From: Corallococcus sp. AS-1-6
GTDB taxonomy: Bacteria; Myxococcota; Myxococcia; Myxococcales; Myxococcaceae
DNA length: 64,000 nt
Assembly: GCF_020037015.1 (NCBI RefSeq)
Contig: NZ_JAIQDE010000016.1
Span: 62,001-126,000 of the forward strand
Direction: 5' to 3'
Positions within the stretch are counted from its first letter, which is position 1. Every line of letters begins with the position of its first letter. A program made the position numbers and the translations under genes. Shown one piece after another: positions 1 through 9,028 of this stretch. The notes below the pieces were generated by a model. It worked only from the letters and a program-made list of their open reading frames with translations. It did not search any database and had not been told where the DNA came from.

Positions 1-1
1 C

Positions 2-490
2 GCGAAGTGGACGGGCCTGCCGCGCGACGCGCTGGTGAAGGCCGTGGATGGCTGCCTCGCCGTCTGCTTCGGTCTTCCGCTCAGCGCCATGGCCACCGCG
101 TGGGCCCGCTTCGGCGTCTCGGAGGCGCCCGCGGCCCGGCGCCTGCGCGAGGCCATGCTCGCGCACCCGGAGCTGGTCGCGGGCAGGGGCCGCGCGTGCA
201 CGGACATCATGACGGCGCTGGGGGGCGAGGCCGTGGTGAAGATTGGCGCGGAGGGCGTCTACTGCGCCGCGCTGCCCCGGGCCCGCCTGGGCGTGGCCGT
301 CAAGGTGGAGGACGGCGACGCCCGCTGCGCCGCGCCCGCCCTCCTCGCCGTGCTGCGCCTCGTCGCGGAAGCGCACGGCCTGTCCCTGCCCATGACGGGC
401 CTGGAGCACCACGCGGAGCCGCGCATCCTCCACACCCGGAACGAAGTCGTGGGCTCCCTGCGCGCGGCCGGAACGCTCGCGTTCGTCTGA
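2..490 (+). CDS. Asparaginase II family protein, C-terminal part (5' end outside window)
   Basis: The reading frame is open from the left edge and ends in TGA at 488-490, leaving about 162 residues. It carries a CTDIMTALGG segment followed by KIGAEGVYC, which I associate with the asparaginase II family (PF06089-type), small proteins of roughly 330 residues related to thermophilic-type asparaginases. The product would hydrolyse L-asparagine to aspartate and ammonia, and no signal peptide can be judged because the N-terminus is missing. The gene reads towards prmA on the opposite strand, and a terminator-like hairpin lies about 190 nt downstream. An internal GTG at 35 is not a plausible start because the family-like sequence continues upstream of it. 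The family call is fairly confident; activity is inferred. Confidence 0.8.
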   Translation, partial: AKWTGLPRDALVKAVDGCLAVCFGLPLSAMATAWARFGVSEAPAARRLREAMLAHPELVAGRGRACTDIMTALGGEAVVKIGAEGVYCAALPRARLGVAVKVEDGDARCAAPALLAVLRLVAEAHGLSLPMTGLEHHAEPRILHTRNEVVGSLRAAGTLAFV

Positions 491-676
491 GGCCCGCTGT
501 AGCGCGGAAGGTCACACGCGCCGCGCTCCCCGTAACCCGCCCCGCTACAACCGCGCCCGCGTCCTCTTGGAACGGCAAGGCCCCGGCGTCAGGCACGCGG
601 GCTGCAATGTCCGCCAGGCACACGGCGGGACTCGCGAGGTCCTGACGCCAAGGGGGAAAGCCTCGCGAGTCCAGAT
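491..676 (+). other. Structured intergenic region with interlocked inverted repeats (candidate RNA)
   Basis: No gene is supported here. The sequence holds a 9-nt pair (585-593 with 641-649, GGCGTCAGG/CCTGACGCC), a 5-nt inner hairpin (611-615 with 624-628) and a perfect 12-nt pair (628-639 with 661-672, GGACTCGCGAGG/CCTCGCGAGTCC). The third pair crosses the first, so they would form a pseudoknot or two alternative folds. A terminator-like hairpin follows at once. This could be a small RNA, a structured 3' UTR of the asparaginase gene, or chance in GC-rich DNA; the 12-nt perfect arm argues against chance alone. Confidence 0.4.
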
Positions 677-715
677 GGGGTCGGGATGGCGAACCAGTTT
701 TCGCCGCCCGACCCC
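677..715 (+). terminator. Strong hairpin terminator between convergent genes
   Basis: GGGGTCGGG at 677-685 pairs perfectly with CCCGACCCC at 707-715, and an inner GGCGAA/TTCGCC stem (688-693 with 700-705) closes a six-base loop. The + strand continues with a CTCTTGTTTCT stretch, so it best fits termination of rightward transcription (asparaginase gene or the structured region), but the stem is symmetrical and could also stop prmA transcripts. Confidence 0.7.
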
Positions 716-724
716 CTCTTGTTT

Positions 725-1591
725 CTAGCGCTTCAAGTCGATGCGCACCCACTCGCCCTGCTGCGCGCCCTCCAGCACGGTGCACCCCAGGGCGCGGTAC
801 GCGGCCTCCACGTCCGCGCGCTGGTGCGCGAGCACGCCGGCCAGCACCAGCCGGTCCTTCGCCTTGGGGACGATGAGGGGCGCCAGCTCAATCAGGGTGT
901 TGGCCAGGATGTTCGCGAGCACCAGGTCGAAGGTGCCCGGCACCTCCGTCAGCTCGCGCCCGGAGATGTCCAGGTCGGGCGTCTGGTTGTCCGCGCAGTT
1001 CTCCTGGGCCAGCTCCACGGAGGTGGGGTCATTGTCGGTGCCCACCACGTGGCCCGCGCCCAGCTTCTTCGCCGCGATGGCGAGCACGCCCGTGCCGGTG
1101 CCCACGTCCAGCACGCTCGCGCCCGGGTGCGTGGCCATGAAGTCATCCACCGCCGCCAGGCACAGCGACGTGGTGGGGTGGTCCCCCGTGCCGAAGGCCA
1201 TCTTCGGCTCGATGACCAGCTTCACCTTGTCCGCGGGCGCGTTCGCCACGTCCCAGGGCGGGCCCACCCACAGGCGGCCCACCTGCACGGACTTGATGAG
1301 CGACTTCCACTCGTTGCTCCAGTCCTGCTGGGGCTGCTCGTCCAGGGACAGGCGCGCGGTGGGGTGGCTCTCCGCCACCGCGTCGCGGGCCTCCTCCGCG
1401 CTCTCGCGGTCCTCGAAGTAGGCCACGACGATGGACTCGCCCTTCGCGGGGGCGCGCACGCCCGGCATGGTGGGCGTCTCCGTGTCGCGGACCTCCAGGC
1501 CCAGGGCGCCGGCCTCATGGAGCAGGTCCTGGAGGATTTCGGAGGCCTCCTCCGCGATATCGACGGTGAGTGACAGGTAGGTCTGGGACAT
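725..1591 (-). CDS. prmA: Ribosomal protein L11 methyltransferase
   Basis: The 288-residue protein has the length and layout of PrmA: an N-terminal L11-recognition part (about 1-115) and a class I methyltransferase domain. The SAM-binding motif VLDVGTGTGVLAIAAKKLG lies near residue 140-158, followed by an acidic GTDNDP and the family NILAN segment. PrmA trimethylates lysines and the N-terminus of ribosomal protein L11 in the cytoplasm. The ATG at 1591 is preceded by an AAGGGG ribosome-binding site. It lies downstream of the M16 peptidase gene on the same strand with a 75-nt gap, so the two may be cotranscribed. Confidence 0.93.
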   Translation of the reverse strand: MSQTYLSLTVDIAEEASEILQDLLHEAGALGLEVRDTETPTMPGVRAPAKGESIVVAYFEDRESAEEARDAVAESHPTARLSLDEQPQQDWSNEWKSLIKSVQVGRLWVGPPWDVANAPADKVKLVIEPKMAFGTGDHPTTSLCLAAVDDFMATHPGASVLDVGTGTGVLAIAAKKLGAGHVVGTDNDPTSVELAQENCADNQTPDLDISGRELTEVPGTFDLVLANILANTLIELAPLIVPKAKDRLVLAGVLAHQRADVEAAYRALGCTVLEGAQQGEWVRIDLKR

Positions 1592-1666
1592 GGCGCCCCT
1601 TCTACCGCACCCGGTGCGGCGTGGAAGCGCCGTCGTCGTGACGCTTCCACGCTCGCGCCGCGGGCC

Positions 1667-4270
1667 TCAGGGCCCGACGATGGCCGTGGCCATGCGGTCG
1701 AAGTCGATGACCCGGCGGGCCACCTCCCGCACGTCCTCCGCCGTCACCTTCGCCACGCGCTCGGAGTAGTGCAGGAAGTTGTCCAGCCCGATGCCGTAGC
1801 AGGTGTCCAGCGCCAGCAGCGTCGCGCGGGCGCTGTTGCGCTGCAGGTCGATTTCATACGCCCCGATGATGTGCTGCTTGGCGCGCTCCAGCTCCGCGGC
1901 CGGAATCGGCTCGTCGCGGATGCGCTGCAGCTCGCGGCGCATGCCCTCCACCGCGGCGTCCACCTTCTCCGGGCTGGTGCCCATGTAGACGGCGAAGTAG
2001 CCGGGGTCCAACCCGTCCATGGAGAAGCTGCTCACGCTGTAGGCCATGGAGCGCTTGTCGCGCAGCTCGATGAAGAGCCGCCCGCCCTGGCCGGACAGCA
2101 CCGTGGACAGCACGTCCAGCACCACGCGCCACGAGTCGGTCATCCGCGCCGCCTGGAAGCCCATCACCAGGTGCGTCTGCGCCCGCGCGAGCACCTTCTT
2201 CTCCGTGCGCGGCGCGGACGGAGGCGCCTCCGGCCGCACCTGCTTCGGGGCCACCGCGCCGCCGCGCGACTTGCCGAAGTACTCGTTCGCCAGCGCCCGC
2301 ACCTGGTCCACGTCCACGTCGCCCACCACGCTGAGCGTCATCTGCGACGGGGCCATGTGCGCCCGGTGGTACGCGCGCAGTTGCTCGGGCCCCAGCGCCT
2401 CCACGGACGCCTTCTCGCCCAGCAGTGACAGCCGGTACGGGTGCTCCTGGTAGAGCGTGCGCGAGAACAGCTCGAACGCCATGCTCGACGGCTTGTCCTC
2501 GCGGGTGAGGATGTCCTGGAGCAGCAGCGCGCGCTCCCGCGCGACCTCCTCCTCGCGGAAGGCGGGGTTCACCAGCACGTCCGCGAACAGCCGGAAGCCG
2601 GGCTCGAAGTAGCGCGACAGGAAGTCCGCCTTCAGGCTCACGGAGTTGCGGCCGCCCTGGCCGGTGACGTTGCCCGCGTACAGGTCCCCCAACTGGCTGA
2701 TGTCATCCGCGCTGAGCGTGGTGGTGCCCTTGGTGAGGGTGCGGCTGAGCAGTGTGGTGATGCCGTTGTCCTCGGGCGTCTCGTAGCGCGCTCCGCCGAT
2801 GAAGGCCGCGCGCATGGAGAACAGCGGCACGTGCGGCTCCACGCGGATGATGAGCGTGGCGCCGGAGGGCAGCTTCTCCTGCACCACCTCCGAGCGCGCG
2901 GACGCGACGGCGCTCCGGGCCGGACGCGCCGGGGCCTCCGGGGGCGGCTGCTTCGCGGAGCGCTCCGGGGGCGTGAGGCCGGGGCCCTTCGCCGCTTCAT
3001 CCAGCGCGGCGTGCACATGGGCCTCCGTCAGTTCCGCGGCGGGCGGCACCAGCGCGGTGACCACGGCGTGCTCCAGCCGCAGGTACTTCTGGGCCACGCG
3101 GCGCAGGTCCTCCGGCTTGAGGTTGCGGATGTCCTCCAGGTAGCGGGCCTCCGACTCCAGGCCGCCGGGGGACGTCTGGTACGAGCCCAGGTTGCGCGCC
3201 GTGCCCTGCACCGTCTCCTTGCGGTAGACGGACTCCGCCTCCACCACCGCCTGCACCGCGCGCAGCTCGTCCAGTGGCACCGCCGTGGTGCGCAGCGCCT
3301 CCAGCACGCGCGCCGTCTGCGTGAGCGCCTTCTGCGCCTTGTCGGGCGGCAGCGTCAGCGACACGGAGAAGATGCCGGGGTCCTTGGGCGTGTACGCGGA
3401 CGCGTGCACGTCGTTGACCAGGTGCTGGCGGCGCTTCACCTCGCGCACCAGCCACGACGAGTTGCCCTGGCCGGCGATCATCGCCAGCACGTCCAGCGCG
3501 GGCACGTCCGGGTGCTCCAGCTCCGGGATGGCGAAGGCCAGGTGCAGGTAGGCCTCCTTCACGTCCTCCGTCTGGATGAGCACGCGGCGGCCCGTGGGGG
3601 CTGCGTCGCGAGGACGCTCCACCGGGCCCGCGTAGGGCCGGCCCCAGTCACCGCCGAAGATTTCGTCCACCCACTGGCGCAGCTCCGCCTCGTTCAGGTC
3701 GCCCGCGACGGACAGCACCAGGTTCTTCGGCGTGTAGTGCCGGTGGTAGAACTCCAGCACCTTCTCGCGGGTGAAGCTGCGCACGCTCTCCTCCGTGCCG
3801 ATGACGGGCAGCCGGTAGGGGTGCGTCTGGAACGCGGCGGTGAACAGCCCCCGGGACGCGCGGCGTGACGGCGAGTCGTAGCTGCGCTTGATCTCCTCGC
3901 ACACGACCTCGATTTCGCGCGCCAGCTCCTCCTTGTCGAACGCGGAGCGGCGGACGGCGTCCCCCAGGATGTCCAGGCCCGTGCGGGCGAACTGGCTGGC
4001 GATGACGATGTGGTAGACGGTCTGGTCGAAGGACGTCCAGGCGTTGATTTCGCCGCCGTGCGCCTCGATGTCCCGGGCAATCTCACCGGGCCCCCGGCGC
4101 TCCGTGCCCTTGAAGAGCATGTGCTCGTGCAGGTGGGCGAGCCCGGCCTGGTCCGGCCTTTCGTCCGCGCTGCCGGCCTTGACCCAGACCTGGAAGGCCG
4201 CGACCTTGGCGGCGTGCTGCTCCTCGAAGACGACGGTGAGCCCGTTGGGCAGGGTGTAGCGGATGGCCAT
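1667..4270 (-). CDS. M16 family zinc metallopeptidase, fused two-half form
   Basis: This 867-residue protein has two homologous M16 halves. The N-terminal half carries the inverted zinc motif HxxEH as HLHEH near residue 46-50, with the downstream glutamates of EIEVVCEEIKRSYDSP providing the third ligand. The C-terminal half starts near residue 455 and has the typical fold-like sequence without HxxEH, so it should be the non-catalytic partner, as in two-chain processing peptidases fused into one. No signal peptide is visible, which suggests a cytoplasmic or unusually exported enzyme that degrades or processes peptides. It is divergent from the coiled-coil gene across 196 nt. No good ribosome-binding site precedes the ATG. 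Confidence 0.9.
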   Translation of the reverse strand: MAIRYTLPNGLTVVFEEQHAAKVAAFQVWVKAGSADERPDQAGLAHLHEHMLFKGTERRGPGEIARDIEAHGGEINAWTSFDQTVYHIVIASQFARTGLDILGDAVRRSAFDKEELAREIEVVCEEIKRSYDSPSRRASRGLFTAAFQTHPYRLPVIGTEESVRSFTREKVLEFYHRHYTPKNLVLSVAGDLNEAELRQWVDEIFGGDWGRPYAGPVERPRDAAPTGRRVLIQTEDVKEAYLHLAFAIPELEHPDVPALDVLAMIAGQGNSSWLVREVKRRQHLVNDVHASAYTPKDPGIFSVSLTLPPDKAQKALTQTARVLEALRTTAVPLDELRAVQAVVEAESVYRKETVQGTARNLGSYQTSPGGLESEARYLEDIRNLKPEDLRRVAQKYLRLEHAVVTALVPPAAELTEAHVHAALDEAAKGPGLTPPERSAKQPPPEAPARPARSAVASARSEVVQEKLPSGATLIIRVEPHVPLFSMRAAFIGGARYETPEDNGITTLLSRTLTKGTTTLSADDISQLGDLYAGNVTGQGGRNSVSLKADFLSRYFEPGFRLFADVLVNPAFREEEVARERALLLQDILTREDKPSSMAFELFSRTLYQEHPYRLSLLGEKASVEALGPEQLRAYHRAHMAPSQMTLSVVGDVDVDQVRALANEYFGKSRGGAVAPKQVRPEAPPSAPRTEKKVLARAQTHLVMGFQAARMTDSWRVVLDVLSTVLSGQGGRLFIELRDKRSMAYSVSSFSMDGLDPGYFAVYMGTSPEKVDAAVEGMRRELQRIRDEPIPAAELERAKQHIIGAYEIDLQRNSARATLLALDTCYGIGLDNFLHYSERVAKVTAEDVREVARRVIDFDRMATAIVGP

Positions 4271-4466
4271 AGGAGTGGTCCGAAGCTGTCATCCCCTCCC
4301 GAGGAGAGGCAAGGCGAGGTGTGATGTTTGCTCCATTGGCTAACGTCCCGCCCCCTCCACGTCGAGCGGACCGTGCCGTCCGCCTCCCACCAGGCAGGCG
4401 AAGCGGCGCGGCGGGCATCGCGTAACTGGTGGAAACCCCCCGTGGCCGGTAACCTGGGACGCGCAC

Positions 4467-6926
4467 ATGCCGTCTCCCCCGGACGAGGCGGATCCGCTCG
4501 CGGACCTGAAGGAACTGCTGGATGACGGCGACGCCCCGGTGGCGGCGCCCGCTCCGGCGTCCCCCAGGCCCCTCGCGGTTCCCAGGCCTCCCCCCTCCGC
4601 GCCTCCCCCCCTGCCGCCCCGGCGGCCCGCCGCAGGCTTGCCCGCATCCCCGGCCGCCGCGCCGGCCGCCCGGGTGCCCACGACCCCCGCGCCCATCGGC
4701 GGTGGAGGGTTGCCCACGACCACGCCACCGTCCCCGGCGGCCGCGGCGCGCAGCCCCGGCAAGGGGGACCCCTTCGCGGAGCCCGCCGAGCCCCGGCTGC
4801 CCATGGGCGGCTCGGCGGAGGACAAGCTGGAGTTCTTCCGGGGCATCCTGAAGCAGAAGACGGAGACCCTGGCCCGGGCGCGCGCGCTGTACGCCGAGCG
4901 CGAGGGCGAGCTCACCCAGCTCAAGGCCGCGCTGGAGAAGGCGCGCCGGGAGGGCGGCGGCGGGGGCGCACCGGCGCCGTCCGCGCAGGACGAGCAGCGG
5001 CTGAAGCAGGCCCAGGCGCGCATCGCCTCGCTGGAGGCGGAGCTCGCCGCGTCGGAGGCGGACCGCAAGGACCTCACGCGCGCGCTGGCGGAGGTGGAGT
5101 CGGAGGTCCCCCGGCTGACGGAGGAGCTCCACGCCGAGCGCGAGTCGCGCGGGGCGATGGCGGAGGAGCTGGTCGGCGCGAAGGAGGCGCTGGGGCTCGC
5201 GCAGGACCGCGTGGCGGAGCTGGCCTCCGGCAAGTCCGAGGCGCAGGGCGCGCTGGAGGCGGTCCAGGCGCAGTACCAGTCGGTGCTCGCGGACGTGGAG
5301 CGGCTGACCACGGAGCGCGACGCGCAGGCGCTGGCCATCAGCCAGTTGGAGACGGCGCTCGCGGAGGCGAAGGGCGCCATGGGCGCCCTGGAGAGCGAGA
5401 GCGACTGGTCGCGCAGCTCGCTGGAGGAGGCGCACGCCCACGCGAAGGGGCTGGAGGGTGAGCGGGACGCCGCGCGCCGGCAGCTCGCGGTGGTGGAGGA
5501 CGGGCTCAAGACGCTCCAGACGCAGGTGACGGAGCTGGAGCGCGCGCTCGCGCTGAAGGACGCGGACGCGGTGGGCCTGCGCGCCGCGCTCACCGCGCGC
5601 ACGGCGGAGGCCGCGGAGCTGCCCTCGCTGAGGAGCGCCCTGGAGGGCCGCGCCGCGGAGGCCGCCCGGGTCCAGGCGCGCGTGCGCGAGCTGGAGGCGG
5701 AGGTGGCCCAGGCGCGTGAAGCCGCGCGCGCCGAGGTGGAGGCCGCGGAGGTCCGTGCGCGCATGGCCGAGTCGGAGCTGGCCTCCCTGCGCGAGGTGCT
5801 GGAGGCCGCGGAGGTCGAGCAGGTCTCGCTGCGCGACCGCATGGAGTCGGACGCGGCGGCGCTCGGCGAGGCGGTGCACGAGGCCGAGGGCCGGGTGCAC
5901 GAGGCGGAAGGCAAGGCCGCCGCGCTGGAGGCCCAACTGGCGGAGCTCGCCGCCCAGGCCGCGGCCGTGCAGGCCGAGCGCGAGGCGCACCAGGAGCAGC
6001 TCGCCGCCGTGGAGCGCAAGCTGGCCACCACGCAGGCGGAGCGCGTGGGGTTCTCCGCGCGCGCGTCCATGCTGGAGACGGCCGCGGGCCAGCGCGAGGC
6101 GGAGGTGCAGCGCCTGCAGGCCCTGGTCGCCAAGGCCCAGGAGGAGCTGGCGCTGGAGCGCGCCCGCCGCGAGGCGGTGGAAGCCGAAATCGCGGACGCC
6201 CGGGTGCAGGCCGCCGAGGCCGAGGGCCGCGCCGAGGCGCTGAGCGCGGGGCATGACGGCCAGCGCGAGGAGCTGGTCTCCCTCACCGAGCAACTGGAGG
6301 CGGCCCGCGCGGAAGCGGACAAGGTGGACCGGCTCCAGCAGCGCGTGAAGATGGTGGAGGGCGCGCTGGAGGCCTCCGAGTCCAAGCGGCGCGTCGCCGA
6401 GGCGCAGGCGGCCCGCGTGAAGGACGTCGAAGCGAAGCTCGCGTCGGAGCAAAGCGCGAAGGCCCTGCTGGAGGCCCGGGTCGCGCAGGCCGACGTCACG
6501 CTCCTGGAGGAGCAGGGCGTGAAGGCGGCGCTGGAGGCGCAACTCGAGGAGGCCCGCGCCGCGCTCGAAGCGGAGCAGGCGGAGCGGGCCGCGCTGGAGG
6601 CGAGGCTCGGCGAGTCCAACGCCCAGGCCCAGGGGGGCGACGCGGCGCAGGCGGACAAGGCCGCGCTGGAGGCCCGGCTCGCCCAGGTCAGCGCGTCGCT
6701 CAAGGCGGAGCAGGCGGCCCGTCAGGCGCTCGAGGCGAAGCTCGCGGCGGGGCCCACCGCTGGCGCGGACGTGCCCGCGGACTGGGCGGCGGAGCGCGAG
6801 CAGCTCAAGGCGGACGTGGCCTCCATGAAGCGCAAGCTGATGGCGGCCGAGGCAGCGCTCGAATCGGCTGCCAGCACCAAGGCGAAGGTGGCGCGGCTGG
6901 AAGCGCAATTGAAGGCCCTGAAGTAG
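4467..6926 (+). CDS. Large alanine/glutamate-rich coiled-coil protein
   Basis: The 819-residue product begins with a short acidic stretch and a proline/alanine-rich linker (about residues 25-110), then becomes almost continuous heptad-like Ala/Glu/Leu/Arg sequence to the C-terminus, with phrases such as LEARLAQ and KAALEAQLEEAR recurring. It has no signal peptide, membrane segment or recognisable enzymatic domain. Such proteins in myxobacteria often act as scaffolds in motility or cell organisation, but nothing in the sequence fixes that role here. It is the first gene of a rightward run (13 nt to hemW). The long antisense frames over this region are shadows. Function unknown. Confidence 0.8.
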   Translation: MPSPPDEADPLADLKELLDDGDAPVAAPAPASPRPLAVPRPPPSAPPPLPPRRPAAGLPASPAAAPAARVPTTPAPIGGGGLPTTTPPSPAAAARSPGKGDPFAEPAEPRLPMGGSAEDKLEFFRGILKQKTETLARARALYAEREGELTQLKAALEKARREGGGGGAPAPSAQDEQRLKQAQARIASLEAELAASEADRKDLTRALAEVESEVPRLTEELHAERESRGAMAEELVGAKEALGLAQDRVAELASGKSEAQGALEAVQAQYQSVLADVERLTTERDAQALAISQLETALAEAKGAMGALESESDWSRSSLEEAHAHAKGLEGERDAARRQLAVVEDGLKTLQTQVTELERALALKDADAVGLRAALTARTAEAAELPSLRSALEGRAAEAARVQARVRELEAEVAQAREAARAEVEAAEVRARMAESELASLREVLEAAEVEQVSLRDRMESDAAALGEAVHEAEGRVHEAEGKAAALEAQLAELAAQAAAVQAEREAHQEQLAAVERKLATTQAERVGFSARASMLETAAGQREAEVQRLQALVAKAQEELALERARREAVEAEIADARVQAAEAEGRAEALSAGHDGQREELVSLTEQLEAARAEADKVDRLQQRVKMVEGALEASESKRRVAEAQAARVKDVEAKLASEQSAKALLEARVAQADVTLLEEQGVKAALEAQLEEARAALEAEQAERAALEARLGESNAQAQGGDAAQADKAALEARLAQVSASLKAEQAARQALEAKLAAGPTAGADVPADWAAEREQLKADVASMKRKLMAAEAALESAASTKAKVARLEAQLKALK

Positions 6927-6939
6927 AGGTTGGACCTCC

Positions 6940-8145
6940 ATGTCCTTCGCCGCGCCCACGGACCCGTTGACGGGCATGCAGGCAGCCCGCTTCGGGCTGT
7001 ACCTGCACTTCCCGTACTGCCTGGCCAAGTGCCCCTACTGCGACTTCGCGGTGGCGGTGGCGCGCCAGGTGCCGGAGGAGCGCTACGCGAACGCGGTGCT
7101 GGCGGAGCTGGACGCGCGCCTCGCCGCGGACCCGTCGCTGCGCGTGAAGCCGCTGGAGTCCCTCTTCCTGGGCGGCGGCACGCCGTCGCTGTGGCACCCC
7201 CGCTACGTGGCGCGCGTGCTGGAGGGCATCGCCGCGCGCCTGTCGCTCGCCCCCGGCCTGGAGGTCTCCCTGGAGGGCAACCCGGAGCGCGCGGACGCGG
7301 AGCGCTTCGCCGGCTACCGCGCCGCGGGCATCAACCGCCTGTCCCTGGGCGTGCAGTCCTTCCAACCCGAGACGCTGAAGGCGCTGGGCCGCGCGCACGA
7401 CGCCGCCATGGTGGAGGGCGCGGTGGCCGCGGCGCGGAAGGCGGACTTCCCCGTGGTGGCCATGGACTTCATCTACGGCGTGCACGGCCAGACGGTGGCG
7501 CAGGTGGAGGCGGACGCGCGCCGCGCGGTGGCGCTCGAGCCGGAGCACCTGTCCACCTACGCGCTGACGGTGGAGCGCGAGGTGCTGGCGGAGTCCACGC
7601 CGCTGTCCAAGCAGCTTGAGCGCGGCGAGCTCTCCCTGCCGGAGGACGACGACGTGGTGGCCATGGCCCGCACGGTGCGCGACGTGTACGGCGCGCACGG
7701 GCTCACCCGCTATGAGGTCTCCAACCACGCGCGCCCCGGCTTCAGCTCCCGGCACAACGCGCTCTACTGGACCGGCGGCGAGTACCTGGCGCTGGGCGTG
7801 GGCGCCACCGGCATGCTGCTGTCCCCCGCGCCCCACCGCTACGTGAACCTCCGGAGCCCGGAGGCCTACCTGCGCACGGTGGAGGAGGGGAGGCTCCCGG
7901 AGGCGAGCCGCGAGGACCTGGGCCCCGAGGAGCTCTTCGCCGAGCGGCTGAGCATGGGCCTGCGCCTGGTGTCGGGGGTGGACTGGGAGGCCGTCTGTGA
8001 GCGATACGGCCAGCCCGTGGAGCCCCGGCGCGCGGAGGTGGAGCGGCTGGTGGCCCACGGCTTCGCCACGCGTCACGGCCGCAGGCTGGCCCTGACGGAG
8101 CGGGGGGCGGACGTGCACAGCGCCATCTGCGCGCGGCTGTTGTAG
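6940..8145 (+). CDS. hemW: Radical SAM heme chaperone HemW (coproporphyrinogen oxidase-like)
   Basis: The 401-residue protein has the radical SAM cluster motif CLAKCPYC near residues 27-34, the FLGGGTPS glycine-rich segment, and the HNALYW motif (HNxxYW) that I take as typical of HemW rather than HemN. HemW binds heme and delivers it to target proteins and is not itself a porphyrinogen oxidase in studied cases. It is cytoplasmic. The ATG follows the coiled-coil gene by 13 nt, and the C-terminal winged-helix-like part (about 320-400) is present, so the protein appears complete. An oxidase activity cannot be excluded from sequence alone. Confidence 0.88.
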   Translation: MSFAAPTDPLTGMQAARFGLYLHFPYCLAKCPYCDFAVAVARQVPEERYANAVLAELDARLAADPSLRVKPLESLFLGGGTPSLWHPRYVARVLEGIAARLSLAPGLEVSLEGNPERADAERFAGYRAAGINRLSLGVQSFQPETLKALGRAHDAAMVEGAVAAARKADFPVVAMDFIYGVHGQTVAQVEADARRAVALEPEHLSTYALTVEREVLAESTPLSKQLERGELSLPEDDDVVAMARTVRDVYGAHGLTRYEVSNHARPGFSSRHNALYWTGGEYLALGVGATGMLLSPAPHRYVNLRSPEAYLRTVEEGRLPEASREDLGPEELFAERLSMGLRLVSGVDWEAVCERYGQPVEPRRAEVERLVAHGFATRHGRRLALTERGADVHSAICARLL

Positions 8146-8189
8146 GCGGCTCGCCGTTGCAGGCGGCTCCAAGGAAGGACGACTCGACC

Positions 8190-9014
8190 GTGCTGACCAA
8201 GTGGTTGATGTGGATGGGGCTCACGATGCTGACGGGCAGCCCGCTCCTGTCCCTGGGGCTGTTGGCCGTGCTGCTGTTCGCGGCGGACCGCTTCACCCTG
8301 CAGGTGCTGCCCAGCCCCATGCGCGCCTTCAAGCGCTGGCAGCGCGCGGGCGAGCTCGCGGGCACCATCCTCACCAACACCCACGACCGCCGCGCCCGCG
8401 CGGAGCTGGCCGACCTGCGCGTGGGCCAGAAGCGCTACCAGGAGGCCGTGGACCTGCTGCGCCCCAACCTGGACGCGGGCGACGACGACGTGGACACCCT
8501 CTACCTGCTGGGCGTGGCCTACCTGGGCGCGGGCGATTCTCCCCGGGGCGAGCTGCTGCTCACCGAGGCCGAGCGCCTGGACGCCGACTACCGGCAGGGC
8601 GCCATCGACCTGGAGCGCGGCCGCTTCCGCCTCCTGCGCGGCGACTTCAAGGGCGCGCGCGAGGCCCTGGAGCGCTTCCTCCAGGTGCGTCAGGGCTCCG
8701 TGGAGGGGCGCGTGCTCCTGGCGCGCGCGCTGGACAAGGAGGGCCTGGACGTGGAGGCGCAGGAGGCCCGTGACGCCGCCTGGCGTGAGTACGCCGTCGC
8801 CCCGCGCTTCCAGAAGCGCCGCGACCGCTGGTGGGCGTACCGCGCCCGCCCGTCCCGCCCGCTGACGTACGCCGCCGTGGCCCTGGTGTTCATGGGCGTG
8901 GGGGCGTACCTGACCCGCTACCTGCCCACGCACGACACCTACGGTGGCCCCTACGGCGTCTACGAGGACGAGCCCTACGCCGCGGACGACATGGGCGGCG
9001 ACGGCGCGGAGTAG
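8190..9014 (+). CDS. TPR-type membrane protein
   Basis: I start this gene at GTG 8190, 11 nt after an AGGAAGGA ribosome-binding site; a TTG at 8157 would add eleven residues. The product of about 274 residues has an N-terminal hydrophobic segment (about 3-30), then helical repeats of tetratricopeptide type (LYLLGVAYLGAGDSPRGE, RFRLLRGDFKGAREALERF), and a second hydrophobic segment (about 225-245) before an acidic Tyr-rich tail. It is probably an inner-membrane protein with TPR repeats between two membrane anchors. It sits between hemW and a DUF4388 gene in the same direction. No specific function can be given. Confidence 0.8.
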   Translation: MLTKWLMWMGLTMLTGSPLLSLGLLAVLLFAADRFTLQVLPSPMRAFKRWQRAGELAGTILTNTHDRRARAELADLRVGQKRYQEAVDLLRPNLDAGDDDVDTLYLLGVAYLGAGDSPRGELLLTEAERLDADYRQGAIDLERGRFRLLRGDFKGAREALERFLQVRQGSVEGRVLLARALDKEGLDVEAQEARDAAWREYAVAPRFQKRRDRWWAYRARPSRPLTYAAVALVFMGVGAYLTRYLPTHDTYGGPYGVYEDEPYAADDMGGDGAE

Positions 9015-9028
9015 TAGGCTTTCCGAGC

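Noticed and set aside
4083-7028. Very long antisense reading frame over the coiled-coil gene (about 980 residues)
   Set aside because: It is the reverse complement of repetitive Ala/Glu/Leu codons, giving Arg/Leu/Gly-rich nonsense with no domain; the + strand gene has correct start and context.
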